DNA of 64,000 bases from Thalassospira sp. HJ (GTDB taxonomy: Bacteria > Pseudomonadota > Alphaproteobacteria > Rhodospirillales > Thalassospiraceae): positions 310,001 through 374,000 of the forward strand of contig NZ_JYII01000012.1 in assembly GCF_000948415.1 (NCBI RefSeq), in the 5' to 3' direction. The translations under genes and the position numbers were made by a program. Position 1 is the first letter of the stretch. Each line of letters opens with the position of its first letter. This document shows positions 33,709-42,911 of this stretch, piece by piece. The notes under the pieces are model-generated. The model saw nothing but the letters and a program-made list of their open reading frames with translations. It had not been told where the DNA came from and searched no databases.

Positions 33709-33912
33709 GTTTTTGCCTATTATAAACGCGGTAAAAACATAGCCTGTTTCGCACACCTTGCCAAATGTCGGTAACGCCGACTATATCGCGGTGATGATTG
33801 CAGAAAAATCATGCAGGGCAGGGCTTTTCCTTCGAAGCGGAAGGCCTTGGATGCTATAAGAAAGTGCGCAAAATTCTGTTTGCGCACGCATTTCGTGAAG
33901 TGAGTAGACCCA

Positions 33913-34656
33913 ATGACCAGCAACGCCCCGAAAACAGTCGTCCTGACAGGTGCCAGCCGTGGCATCGGTCATGTCACGGTCGGATATTTCGCCAGACGTG
34001 GCTGGCGGGTGATTTGCTGTTCACGTGAAGCGCCGCCGCCAAGCTGCCCGCGTGATCCGGCGCAAGGCATCCATATTCGTGCCGACCTTTCCAAACCGGC
34101 AGAAGTCGAAGCCTTCATTGCCGAGGCAAATGAAGTGCTGGGCGATGATCCGTTGCATGCATTGGTCAATAATGCCGGTGTATCGCCAAAAACGCCCTAC
34201 AAGGAACGACTGGGCAGCTTGAATGGTGACATTGCCGCATGGCGCGATGTGTTTGAGCTGAACTTCTTTACCCCGCTCACACTCTCGCGTGGTTTCGCAT
34301 CCGCGCTTCATCGGGGCAAAGGGGCGATTTGCAATATTACCTCGATCGCCGGCCACTATGTTCACCCGTTTGCCGGATCGGCCTATTCGACATCCAAGGC
34401 TGCCCTTTCGGGGCTGACCCGTGAAATGGCTGTCGAGTTTGCCGAACTGGGTGTGCGGGTTAATGCCGTCGCACCCGGCGAGATCAAGACCGACATGATT
34501 TCCCCGGAATATGAGGCGCTTGTGCCGCGCATTCCGATGAACCGCATGGGCACCCCCGAAGACGTTGCCGCCGCAGTACATTATCTGGTCGGCGACGACA
34601 GTACCTATGTCACCGGCACGGAGATATTTGTCACCGGCGGGCAGCATCTTTATTGA
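33913..34656 (+). CDS. SDR-family oxidoreductase
   Basis: A 247-residue classical SDR with TGASRGIGHVTVGYF (about 12-26), NNAGVSPKTPYK, the serine in NITSIAGHY, and YSTSKAALSGL (Tyr and Lys). VTGTEIFVTGGQHLY closes the domain. The C-C-S-R after the second strand suggests NADP(H) use. The substrate is unknown; similar proteins are annotated as 3-oxoacyl-ACP reductase-like. It stands between the divergent SRAP gene and a convergent acetyltransferase. Confidence 0.87.
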   Translation: MTSNAPKTVVLTGASRGIGHVTVGYFARRGWRVICCSREAPPPSCPRDPAQGIHIRADLSKPAEVEAFIAEANEVLGDDPLHALVNNAGVSPKTPYKERLGSLNGDIAAWRDVFELNFFTPLTLSRGFASALHRGKGAICNITSIAGHYVHPFAGSAYSTSKAALSGLTREMAVEFAELGVRVNAVAPGEIKTDMISPEYEALVPRIPMNRMGTPEDVAAAVHYLVGDDSTYVTGTEIFVTGGQHLY

Positions 34657-34695
34657 TCGGAAAGATCGGGGCAACGTGCGAGAAGCCGGGCGGCT

Positions 34696-35208
34696 TCAAT
34701 CGTTATTTTCCGGCGCGATATAAAAGGCCGGGTCGTATTCGACCTGACCTTGCGGGATTTCATCAACCAATGGGCGTGCCATGAAATATTCATCGGGCAC
34801 GCCTTCAAGTTTCAAATCGGGCAGGGGCGCAAAGCCGAACCGGCCGTAATAATCAGGTTCGCCCAGAACGACGCAGCCATGGGCATCGTCGGCGCGCAAA
34901 TGGCGGATGCCGCTTTGGATCAGTTCGGAACCAATACCCATACCTTGACGATCCGGCGTGACCGCGACTGGCCCGAGGCCAAACCAGCCACAGGCTTTGC
35001 CGTTGATTTTGACCGGTGAAAACGCGACGCAGCCGACAATCTCGCCGTCCTGTTCCGCGATCAGGGAAAGGGTTAGTTGACCACTTTTTCTGAGCGCATC
35101 GACGATCAGATGTTCGGTCTGCTGGCTGTGAGGGGCGTTTGCAAAGGCCCCATTCAGCAACGCGTGAATCGCCGCAATGTCGTTTTCGGTTTCTTCGCGT
35201 ATCAACAT
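34696..35208 (-). CDS. GNAT-family N-acetyltransferase
   Basis: The 170-residue protein has the GNAT order: MLIREETENDIAAIHALLNG, then the strand EIVGCVAFSPVKI, the acetyl-CoA motif LGPVAVTPDRQGMGIGSELI (about 80-99) and VVLGEPDYYGRFGFAPL. It resembles YhbS-type acetyltransferases. The target is unknown. ATG at 35208 is preceded by AGGGACGG; the frame is open 15 residues further. Confidence 0.9.
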   Translation of the reverse strand: MLIREETENDIAAIHALLNGAFANAPHSQQTEHLIVDALRKSGQLTLSLIAEQDGEIVGCVAFSPVKINGKACGWFGLGPVAVTPDRQGMGIGSELIQSGIRHLRADDAHGCVVLGEPDYYGRFGFAPLPDLKLEGVPDEYFMARPLVDEIPQGQVEYDPAFYIAPENND

Positions 35209-35280
35209 TTTCCGTCCCTGCCTGTGACGTTGGACCTGCTTCCTGCTGGTCATCTGCCACGACTATAAGGGGAAAATGGT

Positions 35281-35820
35281 TTACGCCAAAAGGCTTTTGA
35301 GCCAGTCGCGCTTTTGTTCGAGACGTTTGACTTCCATTTCAAGCCAACCGGTGAAGTTTTCGGCCTCGTTTGAGTGTTCTTCACGAAGTGCCAGAACACG
35401 CTCAAGATCAAGTTCGCAAACGTCTTGCAGGATCTCGATCTGTTCGGTGCGGATGTCGTCATCAAGCAGATGCAGAAACCGCATCTTGAGCGCCATGATC
35501 AGTCGCGAAAGCTCGCCCGACGTATCGCGCAGATTGCCCTGCATCAGTTCAATGAACTTCTCATGCCCGGCATCGGTCAGGCTGAGCTGCGCATCAGAGA
35601 ACGCACCGCTTGCGGTATCTTCCTTGACCAGTCCTTCGAGCTTGAGGAGCTGAAGCGAACTTCCCATCATATCAAGTGACGGTCCCATGATGTGGGACAT
35701 GAAATGACGCACCGAGTTGGCCAGATCGCCATAGCTGATCGGCTTGTCGGAAAGGGCAAGGGTGCCAAGCGCACAAAGGCGGAGACATTCTTTGGGAAGC
35801 AAGGTTCTATCCGAATACAT
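35281..35820 (-). CDS. PadR-like winged-helix regulator
   Basis: A 179-residue protein. The N-terminal part (about 9-100) looks like a PadR-type winged helix: CLRLCALGTLALSDKPISYGD, then SLQLLKLEGLVKED and LSLTDAGHEKF. The C-terminal half is helical with a heptad-like pattern (LEMEVKRLEQKRDWLKSL), typical of dimerising PadR tails. ATG at 35820 has AGGGA six bases upstream. No neighbouring target is obvious. I am only moderately sure of the family. Confidence 0.65.
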   Translation of the reverse strand: MYSDRTLLPKECLRLCALGTLALSDKPISYGDLANSVRHFMSHIMGPSLDMMGSSLQLLKLEGLVKEDTASGAFSDAQLSLTDAGHEKFIELMQGNLRDTSGELSRLIMALKMRFLHLLDDDIRTEQIEILQDVCELDLERVLALREEHSNEAENFTGWLEMEVKRLEQKRDWLKSLLA

Positions 35821-35997
35821 AGGCGGTCCCTGTTTGATCACAGGTCCGACGTTAACGCGAACGGTTCTTAATTGCAAATGTTTATCGATACCGGCCAAAA
35901 CCGGAAAGACAACCTCAATATAGAACGCAGCCCGCCGAAAGCAAACGTCGGAACATCATTGCCTTCGGATACGGGCGATTACGCTATGCAGATCAGC

Positions 35998-36037
35998 AAA
36001 AAGGCCGGGGCATTTGCCATCGGCCTTTAAAATTTTT
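35998..36037 (-). terminator. Terminator downstream of hemA
   Basis: AAAAAGGCCG and CGGCCTTTAAAATTTTT flank a 13-base loop; on the minus strand a T run follows the stem. Confidence 0.7.
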
Positions 36038-36053
36038 GTCTGGCACGAATACC

Positions 36054-37271
36054 TTACGCGACCTTGGAAATGCCAAGCTGACTCCAGACCGTGAGCAGCG
36101 AGTCGATCAGGTGATCAACCAGTTCGTCATTGTGGAGCGGTCCCGGGGTAAAGCGCAGGCGCTCAGTTCCGCGCGGAACGGTCGGGTAGTTGATCGGCTG
36201 GACATAGATGTCATGTTCGAACAGCAGGCGGTCGCTGGCTTCCTTGCACATCGCCGGATCGCCGACCATCAGCGGCACGATATGACTTGGCGCATCCATG
36301 ACCGGAAGGTCGGCCGCGCGCATGCGGGCACGCAGGGTGTCGGCGCGTTCCTTCTGCGCAATGCGTTCGACATTGCTTTCCTTGAGATGGCGGACAGAGG
36401 CCAGTGCGCCGGCCGCAATGCTTGGCGGATGGGAGCTGGTAAAGATAAAGCCGTTACCGAAGCTGCGCACGAAGTCGACGATTTCCGGCTTGGCGGCAAT
36501 GTAGCCACCAATCACACCGAATGCCTTGGCAAGGGTGCCCTGGATGATGTCAACGCGGTCCATGACACCATCGCGTTCGGCAACACCGCCGCCGCGCGGG
36601 CCATACATGCCAACGGCGTGGACTTCATCGAGATAGGAAATGGCGTTGTATTTCTCGCAAAGATCAAGGATCTGACCGATCGGCGCGATATCGCCATCCA
36701 TCGAATAGACTGACTCGAACGCGACGATCTTGGCGCGCTGCGGGCCGAGATCCTTGAGGATTTCTTCAAGATGGGCGATGTCGTTATGTTTCCAGATGCG
36801 GCGCTCTGCCTTGGAATGGCGCATGCCTTCGATCATGGAATTGTGATTTTCGGAGTCGGAAATGATCACGCAATCAGGGAGTTTCGAGCCCAAGGTCGAC
36901 AGGGTCGTCCAGTTTGCGACATAGCCCGACGTCATCAGAAGGGCGGCTTCCTTGCCATGCAGGTCGGCGAGTTCACGCTCAAGCGCGACATGCAGATGGT
37001 TGGAGCCCGAAATGTTACGCGTGCCACCAGCACCGCCACCCTGACCGGTGATGGCACTTTGCATGGCATCAAGCACCTTGGGGTGCTGGCCCATGCCAAG
37101 ATAATCGTTGGAGCACCACACAGTGATTTCACGCGGGGCTTCGCCATTATCGGGGTGATAGAGCGCCTTGGGGAATTTTCCGACAATACGTTCGAGATTG
37201 GCGAATACACGATACCGGCCTTCAGCTTTGAGGCCAGCCAACGCATCTTTGAAGAAGGTGTTGTAATTCAT
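36054..37271 (-). CDS. hemA: 5-aminolevulinate synthase
   Basis: The 405-residue PLP enzyme begins [20 protein letters not shown], the ALAS N-terminus. Visible are [53 protein letters not shown] and the PLP lysine in [12 protein letters not shown]. It makes 5-aminolevulinate from glycine and succinyl-CoA, the Shemin entry to heme typical of alphaproteobacteria. Upstream at 37438-37451 lies a TTGAC-N4-GTCAA box, suggesting FNR/NNR-type control. The ribosome site is weak. Terminator downstream at 35998-36037. Confidence 0.96.
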   Translation of the reverse strand: MNYNTFFKDALAGLKAEGRYRVFANLERIVGKFPKALYHPDNGEAPREITVWCSNDYLGMGQHPKVLDAMQSAITGQGGGAGGTRNISGSNHLHVALERELADLHGKEAALLMTSGYVANWTTLSTLGSKLPDCVIISDSENHNSMIEGMRHSKAERRIWKHNDIAHLEEILKDLGPQRAKIVAFESVYSMDGDIAPIGQILDLCEKYNAISYLDEVHAVGMYGPRGGGVAERDGVMDRVDIIQGTLAKAFGVIGGYIAAKPEIVDFVRSFGNGFIFTSSHPPSIAAGALASVRHLKESNVERIAQKERADTLRARMRAADLPVMDAPSHIVPLMVGDPAMCKEASDRLLFEHDIYVQPINYPTVPRGTERLRFTPGPLHNDELVDHLIDSLLTVWSQLGISKVA

Positions 37272-37798
37272 ACTTGTTTCTTTCGCCTGTCTCTTTGCAG
37301 TGTCACGCGCTTTGCAGTCGGTCGTGGCATCACAAAGCTCTGGTCTCGTCCAGATCAGCGATCTGCTGCTGGACATATCCTCCGGCCTGACCGGGTCTTT
37401 ATCGTTCCCTTATCAGCCATGCTGGCGGATATGGCATTGACCCTTGTCAAAAGTTACAGCGATTCCAGTCTTCTTTGGAACCATCAGATCAGAGAAGGCG
37501 ATCCATCTCTCTTTTGTCGATCTCTTTTCGGAGCATGCTCCGTTTTGCGGTAAGAACCAATTTGGCCTTATTGGTTTCATTTGGCAAGGATTCGAACGAC
37601 TTTTGCGCCACAATTAAATCGTTCTCATCCATCGGAAAAACCAATCATGACAGAAATTACATATGATTTTCAATATGTATTGATGCTGTCGATCACATAA
37701 ATCTAATGCCAGGTTTTGGAGTTGATGGCCGCACGGCAAGCGGATCGTCGCGGTTTATTGTGTGTGCTGTCACAATTAAATAGCTGATAGAAAACAAA
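37272..37798. other. Intergenic region upstream of hemA
   Basis: No convincing gene. The left part should hold the hemA promoter and contains the FNR-like box at 37438-37451. The right half (about 37560-37790) is AT-rich (for example ATATGATTTTCAATATG near 37662-37678) and shows nothing I can assign. Confidence 0.5.
37438..37451. promoter_or_regulatory. FNR/NNR-type box upstream of hemA
   Basis: TTGAC-CCTT-GTCAA is a perfect inverted repeat with the spacing of FNR-superfamily sites (FNR TTGAT-N4-ATCAA; NNR/DNR prefer TTGAC-type arms). It lies about 170 bases before the hemA start codon. Confidence 0.6.
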
Positions 37799-37827
37799 AA
37801 AACCGGCTGGGAGTTCCAGCCGGTTTT
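37799..37827. terminator. Terminator after usp copy 2
   Basis: AAAACCGGCTGG and CCAGCCGGTTTT form a perfect 12-bp stem with a five-base loop, just downstream of the Usp stop on the minus strand. Confidence 0.92.
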
Positions 37828-37849
37828 GCAGATTGGAAGTCTGTGGTTT

Positions 37850-38692
37850 TTAGTGCGACATCAGGACCGGGACGGTCATGTGGCGCAGCAGGTGTTGGGT
37901 GACACCACCAAGCATTAGTTCGCGCAGGCGCGGGCGGCCATAGGCGCCGCAAACCATCAGATCGATGCTTTCGTCAGCTGCACGTGACAACAGAAGGTCG
38001 CCGACACCGATGCCAGAGGCATTCATGGTTTCTTTCTTGGCATTCACGCCATGGCATTTCAGGCGTTCGCCGATATCAACGCCCGGGACCGGCATGGTGT
38101 CGCGGGCACCCTTGTTCGGGTCGGCACACAGAACCATCACGGATTTCGCAGCTTCCAGGAACGGCATGCTGTCATTCATCGCGCGTACCGCTTCACGATA
38201 GGGCTTCCAGGCAACCATGACGCGTTCGCCAATGCTATCGAACTTGCCGACATACGGCACAAGCAGGACCGGCGCGCCAGCCGTCAGAATGACTTTGTCC
38301 GGCATTTCCGAGACAGAGCACGGATCGGAGCTTTCCGGGTCGTGCTGCCCCAGAACCGTCAGGTCATGATGGCGGGCATACATTGCGGTGGTATCGGCAA
38401 TTTCCGATGCCGGGCAGGAGGTTTCCTGCCAGCTGAAGGCCACACCGGCAGCATTGCAGGTTTCTTCAAACTGGGTGCGGGCCGCCTTTGCGGTTTCGGC
38501 CATCGCAGCGCGCTGCTGGTTAATGATTTCCTCGGTGATCTGGACTTCCATGAAGCGCGGAATTTCAGGATAAGGCAGCAGGAAAAGACCGGTAAGGTGC
38601 GCGTCCTGCGCCTTGGCAACTTTCAACGCCACATTAAGGCGTTCCTTGCAGGCAGCTGAGGTGTCGATATGGACAAGAATATCCCGATACAT
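37850..38692 (-). CDS. Universal stress protein, tandem-domain (copy 2)
   Basis: The 280-residue protein starts MYRDILVHIDTSAACKERLN and has two Usp halves; the second is marked by GERVMVAWKPYREAVRAMND and ends CGAYGRPRLRELMLGGVTQH. The C-terminal segment parallels that of copy 1 at 31728-32585. It likely binds nucleotide and acts in stress survival. The upstream frame to 38776 is not family-like; ATG at 38692 is preferred. Terminator directly downstream. Confidence 0.88.
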   Translation of the reverse strand: MYRDILVHIDTSAACKERLNVALKVAKAQDAHLTGLFLLPYPEIPRFMEVQITEEIINQQRAAMAETAKAARTQFEETCNAAGVAFSWQETSCPASEIADTTAMYARHHDLTVLGQHDPESSDPCSVSEMPDKVILTAGAPVLLVPYVGKFDSIGERVMVAWKPYREAVRAMNDSMPFLEAAKSVMVLCADPNKGARDTMPVPGVDIGERLKCHGVNAKKETMNASGIGVGDLLLSRAADESIDLMVCGAYGRPRLRELMLGGVTQHLLRHMTVPVLMSH

Positions 38693-38849
38693 AATCCGAT
38701 CTCCATTCGGTAGGGGGCATGGCGCAGACCCGAAATGTTTCAAATCGCTCCGGACCTTAGCGTCATGGGCAAACATATCGTCGTCGCGGGATGGTTTCTT
38801 TGCTCTATCTCAAATTAAATTATTCCAAGTTGTATTTTCGCGCTAATGC

Positions 38850-39488
38850 TCAGCCATCGGCACCGGGTTCGGTCATCGGAATGGTTTTTTCCATGGTCGG
38901 GACATCTCCGCTGGCCGGGTCTTGCATGGTCGGGGCCAGGGATGGCTGGTTTGCCATCGGGGCGGCTGGCATTGTGCTCGGCGTTGGTGCCGCGGCTGGC
39001 GCCGTGGTCATGGGCGTGTTGCTATCCATCGCGGGCATGGCCGGATCGTCTGCCGGGATGTTGGTTGGCATCTGCATCGCGTCACCCGACAGCATCGACA
39101 GTGTTTTATGGAGTTGCTGGGACAATGTGCTCCAATTGGTTTGAAGCGTTGTGCAGGCCGCCGCATCCCCGGTCTGGCAGCGTTGCGCCATGCGATCAAG
39201 AATGCCAAGTGCGATACGCGCTTCATGGACCTGCTTTTGGCGGATGTCGTCAAGCGCCTTGCGGTTGGGATCATCCATCATGACCAGGTTGTCATTTTCC
39301 GGTGCAGACGTCGGCATCGCGGTCGCGGGGGCCGGGCGTGCATTCTGGGACGGCGCCCCCCACGGGGTGACGATGGTATCGGAACTGTTTGAAATCGTGA
39401 CCGGCTCTTCAACCGGGGCCATACAGCCCGACAAAGCAATCCCCATCGCAATTGCGGGCAGGCATTTGGCAATCGTGCGCATCGACAT
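38850..39488 (-). CDS. Lipoprotein with Met/Pro-rich tail, unknown function
   Basis: The 212-residue product begins MSMRTIAKCLPAIAMGIALSGC, a lipoprotein signal with lipobox LSGC. A short helical core (about 75-130; RKALDDIRQKQVHEARIALG, then CQTGDAAACTTLQTNWSTLS) contains two cysteines that may pair. The last 80 residues are low-complexity, rich in Met, Pro, Ala and Thr. GGAGGA lies seven bases before ATG 39488. I recognise no family. Methionine-rich tails sometimes bind copper(I), but that is speculation. Confidence 0.75.
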   Translation of the reverse strand: MSMRTIAKCLPAIAMGIALSGCMAPVEEPVTISNSSDTIVTPWGAPSQNARPAPATAMPTSAPENDNLVMMDDPNRKALDDIRQKQVHEARIALGILDRMAQRCQTGDAAACTTLQTNWSTLSQQLHKTLSMLSGDAMQMPTNIPADDPAMPAMDSNTPMTTAPAAAPTPSTMPAAPMANQPSLAPTMQDPASGDVPTMEKTIPMTEPGADG

Positions 39489-39664
39489 GCGTTGCTCCTC
39501 CGACCGGTGGCGGGCCGCCGTGGTCACGTCAGTTTGTTGTCCCGAACTCTGTCACAGTTGCTGCTATGACTTTGCTTTTGCTTCTATTTAGGTTCTATGC
39601 CTCACATATTGAACCGACTTGCCTGATCTGTCCAGAAAAGGCCCGATGACAATCGCCCAAACGC

Positions 39665-39695
39665 AAAACGCCCGCCGAGGACCGGCAGGCGTTTT
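39665..39695. terminator. Terminator after pyrE
   Basis: AAAACGCCCGCCG and CGGCAGGCGTTTT pair with one mismatch around a five-base loop, 37 bases beyond the pyrE stop. Confidence 0.85.
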
Positions 39696-39731
39696 GGAAA
39701 AATCTTGGCAGTGGCAACGGCGTGGAAAGCC

Positions 39732-40421
39732 TTAGTCGTGCTTGCCGCCATTGGCTTTCGACCAGCCGATCGGATCGTTCAGGAAGGAACGCACACCTTC
39801 AATGGCATCCTTGCTGAAATATTCGCCTTCCTCGGCAACGGCGAGGACATCGGCCCAGGTCGCAAGGTAATGCATTTCGATGTCATCCTTGCGCAACTCA
39901 TCAAGCGCACCTTCGAAGATGTCATAGAAGAAGACGACAAAGGCGTGCTTGCATTCGGCACCGGCTTCGCGGATGGCATTGACGAAATTGACTTTCGATG
40001 CGCCGTCGGTCGCAAGGTCTTCGACCAGAAGAACGCGCTGGCCTTCATGGATGTCACCTTCGATGCGGGCCTTGCGGCCAAAGCCCTTGGGCTTTTTGCG
40101 AACATATTGCATCGGCAGATCAAGTGCATCGGCGAGCCACGCGGAATAGGGGATACCCGCCGTTTCGCCACCGGCAACTGCGTCAAACGCCTCGTAGCCA
40201 GCCGCATCAGATACCTGACGGGCGGCGAGTTCGATGACCTTGCGGCGCGCACGCGGGAAGGAAATCAGTTTGCGGCAATCGATATAAACCGGGCTGGCCC
40301 AGCCGGATGTCAGGATATAGGCCTCTTCCGGGCGGAAATTCACAGCCCCGATATCGAGCAAAATCTTGGCGACGGTCTTGGCAGCATAGGTGCAATGCGC
40401 GGTCGGTTTTTCAGTGGTCAT
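39732..40421 (-). CDS. pyrE: Orotate phosphoribosyltransferase
   Basis: A 229-residue type I PRTase. Motifs are YILTSGWASPVYIDCRKLIS, the PRPP-binding loop RVLLVEDLATDGASKVNFV and YVRKKPKGFGRKARIEG with the flexible catalytic loop. It makes OMP from orotate and PRPP in pyrimidine synthesis. The ATG at 40421 gives MTTEKPTAHCTYAAK; the upstream frame to 40505 is not family-like. A terminator follows. Confidence 0.94.
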   Translation of the reverse strand: MTTEKPTAHCTYAAKTVAKILLDIGAVNFRPEEAYILTSGWASPVYIDCRKLISFPRARRKVIELAARQVSDAAGYEAFDAVAGGETAGIPYSAWLADALDLPMQYVRKKPKGFGRKARIEGDIHEGQRVLLVEDLATDGASKVNFVNAIREAGAECKHAFVVFFYDIFEGALDELRKDDIEMHYLATWADVLAVAEEGEYFSKDAIEGVRSFLNDPIGWSKANGGKHD

Positions 40422-40609
40422 GGCGGCTGTACCTTTTCCGGATCGAATATTTGCCGACGTCTTAGCGCTTTTGGCCGAAAAGCGCAAAGAAAAGCCGCTG
40501 ACCATTTGGTCAGGAAGCGCAAGAAACGCCAGCTTTGCGAACAGCTATGGAAATCGGAAGCCGAAATGCGGTTTAATCAGGCAAAAGTTTTCTGTCAGGA
40601 CAGTCTGTT

Positions 40610-41332
40610 ATGAGCCAACAAAGACGCCGCCGTCTGGTCATGGCCCGCCGCAAGGGGATTGGCCTTGTGCTTGTGATGGCGATTTCGATGATTGCCGGTA
40701 TGACCGATGCCATCGGCCTTTTGATGGCTGGTGATTTCGTGTCCTTCATGTCGGGCAATACTACGCGCGCCGCCCTTGCTATCGGCTATGGCGACTGGTC
40801 AACTGCGGCCATTCTGATTGGTGCTGTCGGCTTCTTTATCATTGGCAATGCGCTAGGCGTGGTGGTGGCCGGATGGTTTCGCAAGCGTCTTGCCGGCTTG
40901 CTGGGCGTGGTGGCGGTGTTGTTATGTCTGGCGGCCATTTTGCCGATCGAATTGCGCGGATCGCCGGCCTTCTTCCTGGTGGTGCTGTGCATGGGCATGA
41001 TCAATGCCACTGTCGAACATATCGAAGGGCTTCCGATCGGGTTGACCTATGTCACCGGCGCGCTGTCGCGCTTTGGCCGGGGTATCGGGCGTTGGTTGAC
41101 GGGTGATCGTCGTAATGACTGGATCATCCAGATCGTGCCGTGGGTCGGCATGATGGTGGGGGCGGTGATTGGCGGGCTCCTGACCTTTGAAATCGGTCAG
41201 CAGGCGTTGTGGCTGGTGGCAGGGTGCACATTTGTTGTCGCAGTCTTTGCCTTCCGGGTGCCCAATCGGTTGCAGACCCGTTTTCGCGCGCCAACCGGCA
41301 GTCCGGCGCCGCGTGCAGCCAAGGGTAAATAA
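40610..41332 (+). CDS. YoaK-family membrane protein (DUF1275)
   Basis: The 240-residue protein has six hydrophobic segments and the DUF1275 signature GMTDAIGLLMAGDFVSFMSG, then NTTRAALAIG. Other typical parts are MGMINATVEHIEGLPIGLTY and VTGALSRFGRGIGRWLTG. It is an inner-membrane protein of unknown function. The ATG lies at the end of an AT-rich leader after pyrE's divergent promoter. The enoyl-CoA hydratase starts 112 bases downstream on the same strand. Confidence 0.9.
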   Translation: MSQQRRRRLVMARRKGIGLVLVMAISMIAGMTDAIGLLMAGDFVSFMSGNTTRAALAIGYGDWSTAAILIGAVGFFIIGNALGVVVAGWFRKRLAGLLGVVAVLLCLAAILPIELRGSPAFFLVVLCMGMINATVEHIEGLPIGLTYVTGALSRFGRGIGRWLTGDRRNDWIIQIVPWVGMMVGAVIGGLLTFEIGQQALWLVAGCTFVVAVFAFRVPNRLQTRFRAPTGSPAPRAAKGK

Positions 41333-41443
41333 CAGAAGCCATTGGCAAAACCGTCTTTTGGGTTTATTCGGTATAGTTATACCGATTTAAGCTGTGCCCA
41401 AACAGCACGCCCTACAAGCGCCAAAAGCCCCAGAGGAAATGCC

Positions 41444-42229
41444 ATGTCTGAGCAGACCGGACTGAATGTCACCCTTGATGATCGCGTTGCCACCATCTCC
41501 ATCTGTCAGCCGGAACGTAAAAACGCGCTGACCAAACCGATGTGGGGGGAATTGGCCAAGATCGTTCAAAGCCTGTCGGATGATCTTGAGCTGCGCTGTG
41601 TGATCATTCGTGGTGGCGAAGGGGCTGGTTTCGGTGCCGGGGCCGATATTCATGAGTTCGTGCGCGAGCGTTCCGGGTTCGAGAAGGCGCGTGATTACGG
41701 CATGCTCCATGCCGAGGCACTTCAAACCATTCAGAACTGCACCCATCCGGTGATTGCCGCCATTGATGGCCCGTGCATGGGCGCATCGTTTGTTTTGGCA
41801 GCCGCGTGCGATTTGCGCATTGCGGCCGATAACGCAAAGTTCGCCGTGCCACCGATGAAACTGGGTGCGACGTTGGGTTATCCGGAACTCGAAATCATGC
41901 TCGACCTGTTGGGCGAGGCTGCGCTTTTTGAAATCCTGCTCGAAGGGCAGGTCTTTGACGTTGCCCGTGCACGCGAGATCGGCTTTATCGCCCGTCATGT
42001 CGCGCTTGACGCGTTTGAAGAGGAAGTCACCAAAACTGGTAAACGCATTGCCGGTGGGGCGCCGCTAACGCAGCGGGCGCATAAAAGCATGCTTAACCGC
42101 CTGCGCCAAGGCGGGGCGATTGATGCGCGCGAATTTGATGAAGGCTACCGCGCCTTTGAAAGTGCGGATTTCAAGGAAGGCTACACCGCTTTCCTTGAAA
42201 AGCGCAAAGCGGTGTTCACCGGTAAATAA
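41444..42229 (+). CDS. Enoyl-CoA hydratase/isomerase family protein
   Basis: A 261-residue crotonase-fold protein. It has QPERKNALTKPMW near the N-terminus, the oxyanion-hole segment GAGFGAGADIHEFV (about 64-77), and IDGPCMGASFVLAAACDLRI (about 107-126). The GAGADIxEF pattern is typical of the family, while the exact substrate is unclear. Catalytic glutamates usual in true hydratases cannot be assigned with confidence. AGAGGAA five bases before ATG 41444 fixes the start. Confidence 0.87.
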   Translation: MSEQTGLNVTLDDRVATISICQPERKNALTKPMWGELAKIVQSLSDDLELRCVIIRGGEGAGFGAGADIHEFVRERSGFEKARDYGMLHAEALQTIQNCTHPVIAAIDGPCMGASFVLAAACDLRIAADNAKFAVPPMKLGATLGYPELEIMLDLLGEAALFEILLEGQVFDVARAREIGFIARHVALDAFEEEVTKTGKRIAGGAPLTQRAHKSMLNRLRQGGAIDAREFDEGYRAFESADFKEGYTAFLEKRKAVFTGK

Positions 42230-42235
42230 GCCGCA

Positions 42236-42748
42236 TTAATACAGCGGAAGATCGGGCGTGTAAGGCACGTCCGTATTGCCGTAATCAAGGCCCATCTTGT
42301 GCAGTTCACTTGTGATCTGTGAGCGGTGATGGGTCTGGTGATTGAACAGCTGTACGAGAAACAGCTGGCGCGGCAGTTTACGCGTGACGCCATCGGGGAA
42401 CGGCAGTTCGCGGATTTCATCCTGCCAACTGTGATCGGTGCTTTCGACGAATTCGGTGATCTCGGTATCGATCTCGACCCGCATGGCTTTGAGAGTCTCG
42501 AAATCATCGGCAACGATTGTGGTCGGCTCAAACGGGCCAGCTTCGCCGGTGCGCAGAATGGTCAGGATACGCAGATCGACATACAGAATATGGTTCAGCG
42601 TGTTGTGGATCGACCCGAAAAACATGCCGCGATCATGACGTCTTTCGAGATCACCAATCTGCGCGCACAGGTCAAACAAAACACTGTTCTGCCAGCTGTT
42701 AAAGGTCGCCATGCAGCGGCCATAGTCGTTGAAATTCATCTTGGACAT
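42236..42748 (-). CDS. DinB-family protein
   Basis: The 170-residue protein is a four-helix DinB/YfiT-type bundle: FNSWQNSVLFDLCAQIGD, then SIHNTLNHILYVDLRILTIL and LFNHQTHHRSQITSEL. The histidines in TLNHIL and NHQTHHRSQ are the metal ligands of the family. Possible thiol-transferase function; unknown here. AGGAG lies before the ATG at 42748. Confidence 0.9.
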   Translation of the reverse strand: MSKMNFNDYGRCMATFNSWQNSVLFDLCAQIGDLERRHDRGMFFGSIHNTLNHILYVDLRILTILRTGEAGPFEPTTIVADDFETLKAMRVEIDTEITEFVESTDHSWQDEIRELPFPDGVTRKLPRQLFLVQLFNHQTHHRSQITSELHKMGLDYGNTDVPYTPDLPLY

Positions 42749-42851
42749 ATCGATACCACTCCTTTCAAGGGCGCATTTGGCTGCGTTCTTATTGGTTGTT
42801 GTGGATATGATTGATACTACCGCATGTGAATTGCCATGGCACTGAAATACA

Positions 42852-42885
42852 TCAAGGGCGGCATCCGATTGAATGCCGCCCTTGA
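42852..42885 (-). terminator. Hairpin downstream of dctM
   Basis: TCAAGGGCGGCAT and ATGCCGCCCTTGA form a perfect 13-bp stem with an eight-base loop, 27 bases beyond the dctM stop. The T tail is weak. Confidence 0.75.
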
Positions 42886-42911
42886 ATTTGATGTGTTTTG
42901 AGGAGAACCCG

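Noticed and set aside
37560-37790. Possible promoter or small RNA in the AT-rich part upstream of hemA
   Set aside because: No clear -35/-10 pair or hairpin other than the Usp terminator could be supported.
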